Source: Coleophoma eucalyptorum (Eukaryota; Ascomycota; Leotiomycetes; Helotiales; Dermateaceae). From it: 64,000 nucleotides of DNA. The stretch spans positions 992,001-1,056,000 of the forward strand of contig JALRME010000003.1 of assembly GCA_026120035.1 (NCBI GenBank), given 5' to 3'. Every line of letters starts with the position of its first letter. Within the stretch, counting starts at the first letter, position 1. Shown here piece after piece: positions 24,838 to 37,785 of the stretch. The position numbers and the translations under genes were made by a program. A model generated the notes under the pieces. It made no database searches and was not told the DNA's origin. It saw only the letters and a list, made by a program, of their open reading frames with translations.

Positions 24838-25704
24838 GCTGAAAAGATCGAAGTCGAAGGGCAAATATAGTGTGACGAAATATAATTTGGGTCGTAGGCC
24901 AGCCTGACAAAACGGAACGCTCACCCTCAAAGCCCTGTTGTGGAATTGACCATGGATATAAGAAACAAAACTGGAGGTCGAAGTAAACCGGTTTGCACAC
25001 TTTCGACGCTGCCGTCGTCCAAACCCGGGGTTCACAGGTCGACTAATCTCAATTGAGGATTGGGGATATTAAGAACGCGTAAGGGACAAAGTAGACATGA
25101 AAGATGAGAGGTGGAAAGCGCTGATGAGATGATGACAAGGGAGAAAAGATGGAGTGCAATAAACAGTAAACCTTTCAACCTGGCACAAGTCGACCGACAG
25201 ACCCCACTCGGGCGCTCTCTGCCGATCAAGCTTTCTTAATGCTGCAGCTGTTGTGCCGGCAGACCATCTCAGCATTCTTGCTCAGGCGAATTCGAAATCC
25301 TATGAAACTGGTCATGATGTTTCGAGCACCAGTGGCGAACTCAGGGCCATGGTTAGCTAAAGGTCATCAATGAAGCTCGCCTGGCGCGACTTGAGCTGGA
25401 AGATGTGTGAGGACAGACCATCCGATGTTTCTTTGCATCTGAGCGCGTATCAGTGCAGAGGACGAGCGTTTGAGGAGACAGGGCAACAGCCACTGTCGCT
25501 TCGCTGATCTTCAGGCCGAGCCCATAGAGCGGGTCGGCCGATGCAAGATGAAACGCAAAACATGCTGGCCCTGACCTGAGCTGCTCTGGTTCCCGAGAAG
25601 AAGTGGCGCAAGGAAGACGAAAGGAGCGGGATGTTGAACTTGGAATGGTTGAATCAATTTTAAGCTCAGGAGTTTGTGGACACATCGTAACAAACAGCAA
25701 GGAC

Positions 25705-25852
25705 AGGCAGACAGGCAAGCAGCTAGGTAGGTAGACAGGCAGGCAGGCAAGCAGGTGAGTAAAGCAGTGCCAAAAGGAAGGAAGGAGGAGGAGGAGGAGG
25801 AGGAGGAGAGGAAGTAAGGGGCCAGGGCCAGGGCCAGGGCAAGGGCAAGGAA
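25705..25852. repeat. Cluster of simple repeats (GGCA, GGA, GGGCMA)
   Basis: Three neighbouring microsatellite-like tracts: CAGG/CAGA tetramers, eight perfect GGA trinucleotides at 25784-25807, and GGGCCA/GGGCAA hexamers. All are purine-rich on the plus strand, which keeps stop codons away on the minus strand and creates spurious long frames. Confidence 0.85.
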
Positions 25853-28800
25853 GGGGCCAGAAAGCATCGAAAAGGGGACGCCGGCAAAGCCATCGTGATG
25901 ATACTGCTGACATAATGCCGGTCCAGTGATCACGGTCACGCTTGGGTAGGGGCGTGGGTGTTGGGACTCGCACTTCAACAATTAGATTCCAGAGAAGCCG
26001 GAGACGAGATGGCAATAATTGCAGCCAAGTTTCGCATTGACGAGCGAGCCCCAGTTCCAATGTAGCCCTGCAAGAGCCTCGTCTGTCCTCAACCTCACGG
26101 TTCCGTGCAGTGCAGTCGCTTGAACGCTTCCAAGCGCCATGCTCCCAGTACTGCACCTGTACGTCCCACGCGAGCACGCGAGGGAGAAAGTTCTTCATGT
26201 TCGCAATGCTTCAGGTCGAGTCAATCGGTGTCAACGAGACAAGACCAGAGACACGGGAGAGGGTGAAAGTGAGAGATGGGCAACCCTCCACACCCGCGGC
26301 CATACACGTCTCGTCCACGCTCTGGAGATGTTATACCCGTCGACCCTATTATTCTCGTTTCTTTCTCCTGCCCGTTTCTTGCTTTCTCGCTTTTTCGCTG
26401 CTACGCATGACTTCTAGAAGCCGTCAAGGTTTCGAGAGAGGACTTTCAAACCTCTGTTACCGTCCATACTTATCTGTCAGAGCCAGTCCAAGGTGAAAGT
26501 AGCCGATTAGACAGCCTGTGCTACTTTCCACTCGTGCTTCATAACTGCGGTAGGGTAAGCCTTGTTGTATTTCTCTTTTTCCCTTCCTCTTCTCGGGTGA
26601 TCCGCGATGCTGTTATAATCCGTTGTCTTTTGGTCCATGGCTGGAGGCGACTCTTGTGTCATTTTGGTTCTAATTATGGTTATCACTCCGAGGCCAAACA
26701 ACAAATTTTCAAGGCCGATACTAGAACTCGGGATGCCATCGTCCTCCTTTCGGTCAGTCATGTTTTCAAGCTTTAATCTTCATTATCAAAGACATGATAC
26801 CACCGTCATGGCTCGGTCATGGGAGAAATGAGAAATCAGAGGTAAGCCTGTTCCTGATGAGTTGTGCACACTTTAGATTTGTGCACGTAGTGTTCTCAGT
26901 GAAGTTCCAGCAAAGCCAGATGATCAGTGCTCATCGTTGAGCAATCTCATATCTCAATGGGACCAAACTTGCTGGATAAAAGCAAAGACCTGTTCCAAAG
27001 ACTCGTATCAAGTCATGTTGTGCTCAATTGTTTCCAGCATCTCATCTCAAAGTGGTGTAACTGGACCGTATTCTGTTTCAGTCTCGATCTCGTCGTCAGG
27101 ACCGCTCGAGCTTGCGTTATTTGGCTCTTTTGTCTTTCGGGTTTACAATCTTGAGCGCGAATAATGTCTCGGACATGGGTTCTCAGGGTGTTTTCGCTCA
27201 GTGACATCTTGGAGCGATCTCAACTTGAGAATTTGGTAGTTGAAGCAGGTTTGGGGTTGAAACTACTGCAAGCACCGCAAGTGCTTACCCATTCAGAGTC
27301 TAGGTGTAGTAGGTAGGATGAGTTTTAAAGTAGCTAAATCTGGAACTGAGCGGTTTGCTGCTCTTGCTACGGAGTGCCCCTCTTCAACTCATGTCGCTCG
27401 TCCAGTGTACAGGCATGAGCGCACGAGGACAAGGAATCTGTTCTGTTTATGGGATGCACAGAGAAGTCAATAATATCACACTAAGCCACCACCGCACCAG
27501 TCCATGCTAGAGTGGCGGGACTATAGATACAGAGCAGGTTCAGCGCCTCATCCCTCAACAGTATACCATGATGAAAGGGAGCTGGGCTGCAATCTAGATA
27601 CTCATGCCAGGGTAAATTTCGACACTTTATAGGCAATACATTTACAACACAGCTGTAGCAGGTCCGTTTAATGGCATTTCCATTCTAACACTCAGGTCCT
27701 GTTAAATTCTTAAAGCTGGTTTCAAATAAGGTACCTTACCATCTATATGTATTTCCACTGGATCAGCCTTATGGTCTCTCACAAATAAGCACCATATGTA
27801 GTAGATCATTAATATAAAGCCCTGCTAATGTTTTTATTCGGATGCATCGTTTCGGATTTATTGTTGATGCCTAGTTATTGTTAATGTTTGTATCAAGTAT
27901 ATTTATTCCACCCCCACACTCTATTGCCGTTTCATTCTCCTCTTCCTCTCCCAGGCCTGAAGATCTCCTCCGGTATAAAGGTAAATCATGTATGATAATC
28001 CCCGTTTTTCTTTTTTGAGCTTGGCCTGAAATCTATCACCTATTCTTATTCCTTGGTATAATACTTTATTTCTCAGGCCCACTACATAAGCTCGAGACAT
28101 TCATTCTCTCGTGCTTGCATTGCTGCTAACCCCATTCATACTCTTCCCTTGTCTTCTTCCTCCGCTTTCTCGTGGTTGTCGGTCCTGGTTTAGCCTAATT
28201 TCCTTTCCCTTCTCTTCCTTGATAAAATGCCGGATGCAAAATCTATACAAATTATGAGTAATAGAGAAAATGCTGCTGCACGAGGCATTACTCTAAGAAG
28301 ATGTACAAGAATTATGAATATCAATTACGGAGACGTATAAAATGATACGAGAATGCTTCTTAATATTCGTATTGTGTCCATTGCCTGCTCGTAAGAAATT
28401 GATGCAAACATCTAGGATCAGCAAAGGACATCCGCCTCCTACGCGTATAGGAGCTTGTACAAGGGACAGGGCGTACAAAGGCTGCGCCCGAGTTGCTTTC
28501 GCTGAATTTTTCTTCGGGTCGGTGAGGTAGGTGGACATAAACAGGGCGGCAGCTAGCTAGTTGTCAAAAAACCGGGAGTATTATTTAAATGGCCGTTCAC
28601 AATCGGGGTGCAATTTAGGAAGAACATGTCTATTTAGGAGAGGAAGGCTTTACTTTCTGCGGCGGACATGATCCATCGACTCCACAAGGATACCATCGAT
28701 CGCCTTTCTGCTCTCTTCTTCATATCCACATGGACTTGGCTGATGGACAGTCGTCGTACGACTACGCGTGTTGAGGCGAAGTTGACTGGGACGTTGAAGC

Positions 28801-29814
28801 CATATCTACCAATGCGGCCACGCGAGAAAAGCGTGGTGCCCGTTTGCAGTTGAGAGAGCACCAAATCGTCCACAATCCGGTACCACAACAAACCTCCAAT
28901 CAAAGTATTGCACGTTCTACATCCTTTGTTGGAATTCCGATGCTTGGAAGGGGGCTATGCACCTTATCTCGTATTTTGAAAATGTTGCGCTTGCGGGTCT
29001 ATTATCGTCGGTACTGCTGAACTTGAGAATCAAAGAAAACTTACAACTTCTTCATGATCCAGGTCATGGCAACGAGAGGAATGGTCTCCCGCGAGTTTGA
29101 TGCCAGATAGTTAAAGTGTCATGTCTTGTAAAGCAAGTCGACGTTGGATATGACTCGGCCAAGAACCACCACCAAGCGAGCACCCCGTCGGCTAATCTGT
29201 AAAAAAAAAAGGTAAAATAATCCTGCCAACAAAGCCACTTGAACCTTCATACATTTTGCCTTTCTGAAATATATCCCAATGTTTTCCCGGGGTGCAGATT
29301 ACCCAGAAGTATATATCATGTTCTAGAACTTGGCAATCTAATTGCCGGCATTCTGCAGGGGAACCGCGCTGGCGCTGCCGTACGAGCGCGCTTTATTTCC
29401 AGATTCAAGAGCTGCTTGCAGCTTGCAGGCGGGTGCTTTAAGGGTACATCCCACATCACAGATAACCAATCCCGAGGGGCAAGTTATTTCGCAGATGCAT
29501 GCACGTTTCGCACAAAAAGGAATGGAAGGAAGCGGGGTGATGCTCACAGTAACTATGGGCTATGAGTACTCGCGTCCTTAGGCTTCGCCTCTGTCATAAA
29601 CTGGCAGGTCGCTAGCCAAGCCTGCACTTGCAGTATCGCACAAGACATCGACATAATTTTGACTTAGTCCAGTTTGTCGGCGACCAATTACATGACAACG
29701 GGGAGAGCAACAGACTGCTCCCGCAAGTCTATCACGTTGTTCCGCCCTTTATTTATTCAGATGCCACCCCAACAATTGTCATAACAGCGGTCCCGTTCTA
29801 TTTGACTCCGGACG

Positions 29815-29838
29815 GCTGCCGCTGCCGCTGCCGCTGCC
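29815..29838. repeat. GCTGCC hexanucleotide x4
   Basis: Four perfect GCTGCC units in otherwise non-repetitive intergenic DNA. Confidence 0.9.
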
Positions 29839-30838
29839 AGCCATAGCCAAGTCGCAATCTAGTGTTCCAAGGGCGGCGTAAACTAGGTACGAAAGTTTGT
29901 GATAGCGGAATGAAAATCTTCTTCGCGATGGGATAGGAGAATAACCCAAACAAAAAGAAAGTATCGGGACGCATTAGTAACTGCTTTGTAAAACACTCGT
30001 CAGCGGATACACGACACTCTGATGAAATTCTTCGACTAATATCTTCATTTAGCTTGTTTGTATTCGGGGATTGGTGCGTAGATACTGACGCCAAGTGTCT
30101 ATCTTTCATAAACCAAACTCAAACCATAGCTTTTTTCTCAGCAGCCAAGCCAAGCAAGAACTGTTTAAGGATTTGGAAGAGAGGGGTCTAGCTAGAATCT
30201 CTCCTGGATACTCAGTCTTATCAGAAGATCGGGACCAATGTCCAAGTAGGCACGCTTTCTCTGTGACGATAGCAGGATAATCAGATGCTGTGGATCGGGG
30301 TGACGTTGGCAAGGTTCCTCACCAAAGCTTGCTCAATCAATCAACCTCCCGCATGAAGCATAGCTCATTGGTTCGTCTTTCCAAGGAGGTAGAATTCAAT
30401 TATTTTGAAGTTGTGGCTTATCTTGTTCCATTTCTTGTCCGGGATGTACCGCATGTGATGGAAGAGAATCAACTCGCAACAGAACTCTGACCAGGAGTTC
30501 ATGATCTCCATGGTTACTTGCAGTACGTTATCTCCCTTTCACTTTTCTTTTTCCGGGACTTGCCACATTTTCATTCTTTGTCTGATGACTAGGTGAAGTA
30601 TATATGCGATCTTGTTCCCCACCAAATTACGAATCAGCGACATTCCAAAGTCTCAAGCCTCAACTCAAAAAGTCTTAGGCGCCCTTCTTGCCTTTCTTGC
30701 CCTTCTTGGTAACTCAGAGAGACCAAAGACCATACAGCATCATTTGATAAAGCCTTTAAAATTCCCAACTATCGGGTTCAACTCGTTCCCAAAATTCACA
30801 AAAGCATATCTCTAAATTTCAGCTTTTATTCCTGCACC

Positions 30839-32778
30839 ATGTCGACCGATATGCAGAAGCAGATGCACGATGCACAGATCAAAAATGAGGACACTGCGAA
30901 GTACTTTGCGGCCTCTATGGCCGGTATGATTGTCTTGATAGCTTTGATCCGTTTGACCGGAATATTCTTCGATAGATACGCCTCAGCGAGTGTAAGGAAA
31001 TCAATAATCTTCAGACCCCCCATCATCACTACAAGGTAAAAATTCAGACGCTGTGCTCGAGGCACCTTATTGACTCGCATCTAGATATATTCGAAGCGTA
31101 TTGCTGCTAAAAGTCCCTGGCTTCTCTTCCGTTGGCCATGCCCTTGTGATAGTCACCTATGTAGCGATCAACTTAATTCTCTTGTTGACCAACATTAACT
31201 GGTCAACACGGGTAGGTATTGCGAAGCGATGTGGCTGGTAAGTGCAAAACACCAAAATAATTTACGCGAGCTACCACTAACATTTGGATTAACAGGTTGG
31301 CACTGTCGAATATCTGCTTCATCACCTTTCTCGCCCTGAAGAATACTCCCTTGGCTTTCTTGACTCTACATTCCTATGAAAAGTTGAATTGCCTGCACCA
31401 AATTGGAGGCTATACAGTCGTTTCATTTGTCATCTTGCATTTCAGCTTGATGAGTGATTTCATGGTTTCTTATGGCTACTCATTTCTACTTCTTGAAAAG
31501 CCTCAAATTTGTGCTATGGTTGCTGCCACATCTATCGTATTGATCGGTGTTACAGCTACATTTCTGAGAAAGATGCAATATGAAGTAAGGATTCACCTTT
31601 TTTTTAAATTTTTTTTTTAAATATAAGCATGTTAACAAAACTTAGGTCTTCTATGTTATCCACGTAACTTTATTCATACTCATCGTTATAATGGTGGGAC
31701 TGCACCGTCCAGACTTCGCTGAAAAGGCAGTATACATCACCATTGTTACAGGATGTTTATGGGCTACTGATCGCATCGTGCGTCTGGGTCGACTTCTGTG
31801 GAATCTGTATGGCAACAGAGCACACCTGACACCTCTTGCTAACGGAGGTACACGAATTGTAATTGCCAAATCCTCAACAAGTGTCGTCCCTGGTGCGCAC
31901 TGCATGCTCTGGATCCCAAAAATCCGAGCTTTGGAATCACACCCTTTCACCATCGCATCCAGTACCACTACATCGTTGGAATTCGTTGTCTCAGCACAGG
32001 ATGGCTTCACCAAGCATTTGCATGAGTATGCCGTACGCAATCCTGGTGCTTCTCTACGTGCTTCGTTCCATGGCCCTTATGGGGTGCTTCCTAACCTCAG
32101 CAAGTCTGCTGAAAGGGTCGTCTTGATAGCTGGTGGCAGCGGAGCATCATTCACGTTCGGAGTTGCGCTCGATATGATACCCAAACTCGGGGCTACTTCA
32201 CCAGCAAAGTCAATCGACTTTATTTGGGTAGTAAGAGATCGAGGTAAGAAAATCATTCGGAAACAAAGCATCACATATCCATTTCTCGGACTTACTAACA
32301 ATCAATATTAGAAACTCTATCCTGGTTTAGTAAAGAATTGGCACAGCTTGCCAACTGTCCACTAGTCAACCTTTCAATACACTGCACCAGCGCAGCAGAA
32401 ACGGCTTCAAATTCACCTTCCACATCGGCAGGCGACTCATCCGACCCAGAGAAAACCTCTAGGAAGTTCTCATCAGCATCGTCATCCACAGCATTGGGAT
32501 ATGGATCTTCAAGAGTGAACTCCGATAGTGATATTGAGAAGCAGCAGAATGTAACAGGATCTTGGGAAGCACCAAGTGCAGTTCAGATACTTGCTGGACG
32601 GCCAGATGTTGCAGTCTTGATAAGCGGTGTTGTTGATAGAGCTGAAGCAAGTGATCGTGTTGTTGTTGCTGCTTGTGGCCCTCACCCTTTGATGAATGTC
32701 GTCAGGAGCACTGTGGCCGGTTGTGTAAAGACTAAGGGGCCAAGTGTCTCTTATCACTATGAGCAGTTTGGTTGGTAG
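30839..32778 (+). CDS. Ferric-chelate reductase (FRE family), 5 exons
   Basis: Plasma-membrane metalloreductase passing electrons from NADPH via FAD and two hemes to extracellular Fe(III)/Cu(II). Exons 30839-31035, 31085-31237, 31296-31584, 31646-32243, 32312-32778, 567 aa; all four introns are GT-AG (donors GTAAAA, GTAAGT, GTAAGG, GTAAGA) and the phases close. Both bis-heme pairs are intact as H-X13-H: His151/His165 (LHQIGG...ILHFSL) and His219/His233 (VIHVT...GLHRPD). The FAD motif HPFTIAS and NADPH motif GGSGASFTFGVA are present, and the end VSYHYEQFGW is typical. It lacks the long secreted N-terminus of yeast Fre1, starting with a short cytosolic tail before the first helix. A Ser-rich insert separates the NADP half-domains. 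No siderophore or permease genes are adjacent. Confidence 0.92.
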
Positions 32779-33031
32779 GTCTTTAGGGTTGTAGGTGACT
32801 GACGAGTTAACGATTTATTCTTAAAGCCTCTTAAGTCTGTTGATCCGACTGGGCTGTACTGTCTCATTCCAGTGTTTCCCTGGAACTATAGCCCCTTTAG
32901 TTAGCATAGAGCATGTATACCTTATATATCTACTTCCAAATACCTGGAAAGGATCTAGTGTTGGAACTTATTTTGCCGTTATTTGATTGGCATATTTCTT
33001 CCAAGCATTAATGATTTTGTTTCGACACAGC

Positions 33032-34301
33032 CTAAGTCCCCTTGAGTCTTCCCCATTCGGGTGCATGAGTAATTCCACCCTCATCATCAAATACCTTGCC
33101 TCGGTCCCATTCCCTCCCCTCCCCAGCTTTAGACCATTTGACATCCTCCTCTCTCTTCTCCCCGCCTTTCTCCCATTTGCCAATTTCCTCTTCAGTGAAC
33201 CCAGCTGCTCTCAGTCTGTCCGCGCCTTGCTGCTTCCACTTCTGGCGGTCTCGCAGTGCTTCTAAAGCTTGATCCCAATCATTTTCTTCCTCTGGATCAA
33301 GTTGTACATCCTGAGTAGGATCATAGTTGGCAGAGAAGCGTGAGTCGATGCCTGATGCTTGAGACACGGTGCCTCGCCCACGAGTGCGAATTTGTTGCAC
33401 AGGAGGTGGTCGTGGTCCAATAATGGCATCTAGGGGATCAGAGTCATAATCTGTCGCCGGTTCGGACTTCTTCTTGCTCTCCAGTTCCTCATGTCGTCTC
33501 CGCGGTTGGTACCTTTCTATCGAGGGCGAGCGTCTATGAGACCAACGGGACTTCTCTCTTCTCGATTCATTGTCTTCTCTCGAGTTTGATCTTCTACGCC
33601 TAGGTGACCGCTCACGATGTCGTGAGCCCCCATCATGCTCAGCTCTCGGAGATCTTGACCGGGATCTACCCCTCTTTTGGTGACCCCTACTGCGCTTGTC
33701 TCTTTCTTGCGAACCATTTCGATGTGTTCTGTGATGAGTTCTGTGGCTTCTCGACCTGTCTTCTTCTATGTCCTCTTCATCTCTTTGCTTGCCCCTTCTG
33801 CTCTTTTCCCTGTGCACTTTCCTCCTGGATTCATGTTCATCACCCGAATTATGCCGCTCCGGCTTCTGGAGAGCTTTGCCCTCCTCAGGCCTCTTGCGCT
33901 TTGCTGGTCGGCCACCCAAGATTGCTGCTATATCCCCAAGCTGCCGTCTCCTTATATCCCCTCCTGCAATATGGCTTGCCTTGGACGCACGACGGTCATT
34001 CCCTGTCAGGCTTTCAAGCCGTGCTCTGGCGTCAGCAGCTTCTTTGGCCAATAGAGCAGCGTTGTGACTATCTGTATCCTTGATAATATTGCGTAGGAAG
34101 CGTGTGTTAGGTTTTGGCTTGTTTGCTGGAGGTCTACCTGGATCAGCGATGGCCTCCTACAGCACAGATGAAGGCAGTAACATACTTCGACGGCGCAAAT
34201 GCTTCCAGACCCAGGGCGGAGTACTTGATAGAGCTGGCCTTCGCATCTTTGGCAATTAGTTGAGCAACACACTCGTCGGTTAGCATCTCGTCGTTTGCCA
34301 T
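33032..34301 (-). CDS. RS/RE-rich nuclear protein, probably pre-mRNA-processing related, 2 exons
   Basis: Exons 34301-34186 and 34133-33032, 405 aa; the intron is 52 nt (GTATGT...GGTAG), and the acceptor was chosen because only it keeps phase into NTRFLRNIIKDTDSHNAALL. The N-terminal 110 residues are compact and conserved-looking (MLTDECVAQLIAKDAK..., then an AKEAADARARLE helix). The middle, about residues 125-270, is dense in RS/RH/RE dipeptides like SR-type splicing factors. The C-terminal part has SDPLDAIIGPRPPP, a DWDQALEALRDRQKWKQ helix, FTEEEIGKWEKGG, and a short acidic/Trp end. This fits an uncharacterised fungal spliceosome-associated family, but I cannot name it. It is convergent with the ferric reductase. 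Confidence 0.7.
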
Positions 34302-34642
34302 TTTTCCGATATCAGTGGGCCTCTTCCTTTCGCTTTGGGAAACTCTATGTCGCTGAGCATTGGGAGACCAAGCCAGAGGTAGTGGGCAGAGCGATAGGAA
34401 CCTCGACGATTTTCGGCAGTTCCTTATCGACGGTCAGGTGACATCAGATAACAAACTCGTCGCGAGATGATCGTGGGGAAGTGTAAACAAAGAATTGCAT
34501 ATGTCGATTCGAAGGGAGTTCTACGTGCAATCTCTAGCAATCTACCAATATCAATTGCCACGATATTATAGAACACATCCAAAGCCAGTCCCTTCAAATT
34601 CTACGAATATCTCCTTTGACCCGATCCAACAGTGCAGACGCG
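34302..34642. promoter_or_regulatory. Divergent promoter (RS-rich protein / SOS7)
   Basis: 341 bp between divergent ATGs. No gene and no specific site recognised. Confidence 0.5.
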
Positions 34643-35551
34643 ATGGTGCAAGACGATATAAACACCAAAGCCGCGGACGTGCTGGGAAGATTGCAACAGA
34701 GCCAGCAGACACAGGAGCTATCGATAATCAAGCTGGGCGCTTTAGTTGATGACAAGAGCAAAGATGAGACAGGAAAGCGGTCGTCCGATGTCTCCCCAGA
34801 CACCCAGTCAGTTATTACTCCAGCAAGCTTGGAAAGTGATCTTGCGCATTATAAAGTATGTTGAAGGATGGGTTCAAAACATAAAGAATATGCTGAGACT
34901 ATATAGGAACTCTTCTCCAAACTCCGATTCTCTTATCTCGAGCAAGTTACCAAAGAAAGATTCATACGATCTATCGTTGACGACCCGCCTCTCATGGTTG
35001 AGCACCAGGAGAATGTCGAACTCGAGGAAGTCTTAGCCGTGACGAAAGCCGAGCTTAAAGAATTGAAAACGGAGGTTGCGGACCTTGTTATAGAACTGGG
35101 GAAGAGAGGCCGAGAGCTATGTAAAAAGAACGAACACATTCGACTTCAAACCACACAGTTACAGGACTTGCCTGCACAGATCGAGGGTCTAGAGAGTAGC
35201 ATTAAGCAACTGAAGGCATCTCAAGAACCTGGGCCAAACCCGAGTCTGAACATGCCCTTGGAGAAAACTTTGAATTTGGTAGAAGAACGTGAGAAGCAGA
35301 GGGCAGAACTTGACAGGCAGTTGGAACAATTGCAGTCCTTGGTGCCGAGAAAGACACGAGAGCTGGAAAGACTGCAAACTGAATTGCAGCCTTTGGAAGT
35401 TAAGAGGCTAGGGACGACTGCTTCAGCCAGGGAAGCAAAGAGGAGGAAAGAAGAAGCTTTGGGAGGGATTGGTGATGACTTAGAGGAGAGAGGTAGATGG
35501 TGGAGAGGAGTCGAAGGTGGATTGAAAGGTATGCTGGGCGTTGAGAATTGA
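34643..35551 (+). CDS. SOS7: Kinetochore protein Sos7, 2 exons
   Basis: Kinetochore component (known from fission yeast as part of the Mis12/Spc7 network) needed for chromosome segregation. Exons 34643-34855 and 34907-35551, 285 aa; the intron is 51 nt with donor GTATGT and acceptor TATAG. Starting at the exon junction, ELFSKLRFSYLEQVTKERF and then SIVDDPPLMVE form the signature of the Sos7 N-terminal coiled-coil domain. The remainder is almost continuous coiled coil (ELKTEVADLVIELGKRGREL, EREKQRAELDRQLEQLQ). The first 70 residues are polar and less structured. The length fits fungal orthologues. Confidence 0.88.
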
Positions 35552-36089
35552 TCTCAATCAATCAATGAATCTGTACAGTTGGACTATAGGGTTTGCGGCG
35601 TTTGTGATGGGAATACCATGTACAGCTACTGGAGAACTGGAAATGGTTGGTTTGTGCTGGAATACTTGCGTTTCTGGTGTTTGAGGTCTCGAGAGCCGCG
35701 CAAGAGTGAACACATCCTTACCATAATCAGGTAGAGATAATAATCAGAACAAATCCCACGACAATAGATTGAATACCTGTATTGACAATGCTAGATGCTA
35801 GCAATCATGCTCCTAAAAAAAATCAACTCAGTCTGTCAAGCGATGTGACTGATGCTGGGCCGGTGGATTTGGGTAGGGTCACGTGGACGTCAATTTAGAC
35901 TCGCTTAATCTTGAGCTAGCTTGATCTTCCCACCATCAATTTTGGCGATTACACGAGTATTTTGCGCAGATTCCACGACCAACGACAACCTCGACAAACC
36001 ACGTTCGACGAGGTATGTATATCCCTATGACTGATACTGCACCTGTTTGTTATCATGCTGATCTAACTGAATATAGTTCCTAAGCCAAA
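35552..36089. promoter_or_regulatory. Upstream region and likely 5'-UTR intron of the eL37 gene
   Basis: 538 bp between SOS7 and eL37. A probable 5'-untranslated intron spans 36013-36076: donor GTATGT after CGACGAG, a CTAAC branch at 36064-36068 and acceptor ATATAG, ending 13 nt before the ATG. Leader introns are common in fungal ribosomal-protein genes. Nothing else is recognised. Confidence 0.5.
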
Positions 36090-36609
<520 letters not shown>

Positions 36610-36910
36610 GGGAATTTCATCTGGTGTTGAGCGGTTTGGGATCGGTTGCAGTTTGCTTATGATATCTTGAGGGATATGGCCATTCTAGCGAAATGCAGTC
36701 AATTGCAACAATGGATGGTTGGGTACATGTGCAATTGTGAGGCTTCGAATTGCGCTCCAAGGGGATCAATGAGCAAGGATAAATCTCGCATGGATTCGAT
36801 GTCAGCTTGTACCATAACGAATGGACCGGACCTGTTATGATTGACACTGACGGGAGTGATTTGGACGGTTATGGTGCATAGTGCAGTCAAAAGTTTATCT
36901 AAGGGCATTT
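36610..36910. other. Convergent 3' flanks (eL37 / ELP6)
   Basis: 301 bp between convergent stop codons; no gene seen. Confidence 0.6.
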
Positions 36911-37785
36911 TCACTGGCCTCTCTCGAATACCTTTACACCACCATCTCCACCCACAAAGTATAGCACCTCCTTCTCTTCCGTCCGTTTTGAAGAGCCATC
37001 GCTTTCAGATGCTGCATGGCTTCCTTGTGTAACCCTTAAGACCCCACTTACGTCCCTCGCAGTTCCTGTGTCCAGCAATCTCAAGCTCATGATAGAGTCT
37101 GCTTGATGGGCAATTCCCATCAAGAACGCAGCATGATTTGACTCTAGAGATGTATGCTGCTCTGAAACTAATGGATAGTCTGCATTGACAGTCATAACGG
37201 TGGCATGGACACTCTGAACTTCCTTAGCAGATGATATAATTTATGATTCAACCTACATACCTCTCGTAACTCGAGCAACATTTCTCCCAATGCAATTACA
37301 TCAGACTTCTCCCCCGCCGTTGCAAGCAATAGATCCAATTGATCCAAGACAAGCAGAACCTTCCCACTCCCCGCTGCCTTGGTCTGTGAAATTGCTCCAA
37401 GTATTTGGGTAGCCACATTTTGCAGCTCCGGACTCCTCAGAGTAGTTTGCGGCGGTGCAACACGGCTATCTGCTGCTTGCTTTGACAAGAAAAGCCCACT
37501 CAGACCATCCACAAATGCGAACTTCTTCCTCGCAGTCAACTTATCCAGATCCAGGCCTAATCTCCTACCGTTTTCCTTCCAAAAAACCAGATCTCTCATG
37601 AAACTCACAAAAACGACTTTTGTATCATCTTCTGGGTTTCCTTCCGGTGATGTGAGTGTGCTGTGCAAAAATCGGAGGACGAGCCAGTTGGTGCTTGCGC
37701 CGAGCACGCTGGTGAGAAGGATTAGGGATGTTTCTGGAGGCAGACTGAGGTACGGTTCAAGGAGAGGAGGGATTCTGGATGCCAT
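36911..37785 (-). CDS. ELP6: Elongator complex protein 6, 2 exons
   Basis: Subunit of the Elp4-5-6 RecA-like ring of Elongator, which modifies wobble uridines in tRNA. Exons 37785-37261 and 37213-36911, 275 aa; the intron is 47 nt with donor GTATGT and acceptor TTCAG. The fold is RecA-like without a canonical Walker A: an ETSLILLTSVLGASTNWLVL start strand and helix, VVFVSFMRDLVFWKENGRRL, then the Walker-B-like KVLLVLDQLDLLLA. The second exon contributes MTVNADYPLV, HQADSIMSLRLLDTG and a terminal VLYFVGGDGGVKVFERGQ, typical of ELP6. Length agrees with fungal ELP6. It is divergent from the DHCR24-like gene. Confidence 0.88.

Larger units (their letters stand above)
24838..30838. other. 6-kb gene-poor region
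   Basis: No frame in these 6 kb shows a recognisable domain or a convincing spliced model. The longest (25353-26198, minus, 281 aa) is carried through simple repeats and reads as Leu and Pro runs. Content seen: GGCA/GGTA-type repeats (25705-25756), GGA x8 (25784-25807), GGGCCA/GGGCAA repeats (about 25818-25852), pyrimidine-rich stretches at 27900-28220, and GCTGCC x4 (29815-29838). Left edge is the acyltransferase promoter and right edge the ferric-reductase promoter. An unannotated long noncoding RNA or a diverged gene cannot be excluded. Confidence 0.5.

Noticed and set aside
25353..26198. 281-codon minus-strand open frame starting with ATG
   Set aside because: It is kept open by purine-rich simple repeats that read as Leu, Pro and Cys runs; two overlapping frames are equally open and there is no domain or splice logic.
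26900..27210. Minus-strand peptide-like stretches (GPDDEIETETEYGPVTPL, then DEMLETIEHNM and YESLEQVFAFIQQVW) separated by TGA codons, suggesting a RIP-damaged gene (CGA to TGA)
   Set aside because: Stop spacing (9-23 codons) is what chance gives, no neighbouring exons support it, and no family is recognised. A homology search of this frame would settle it.
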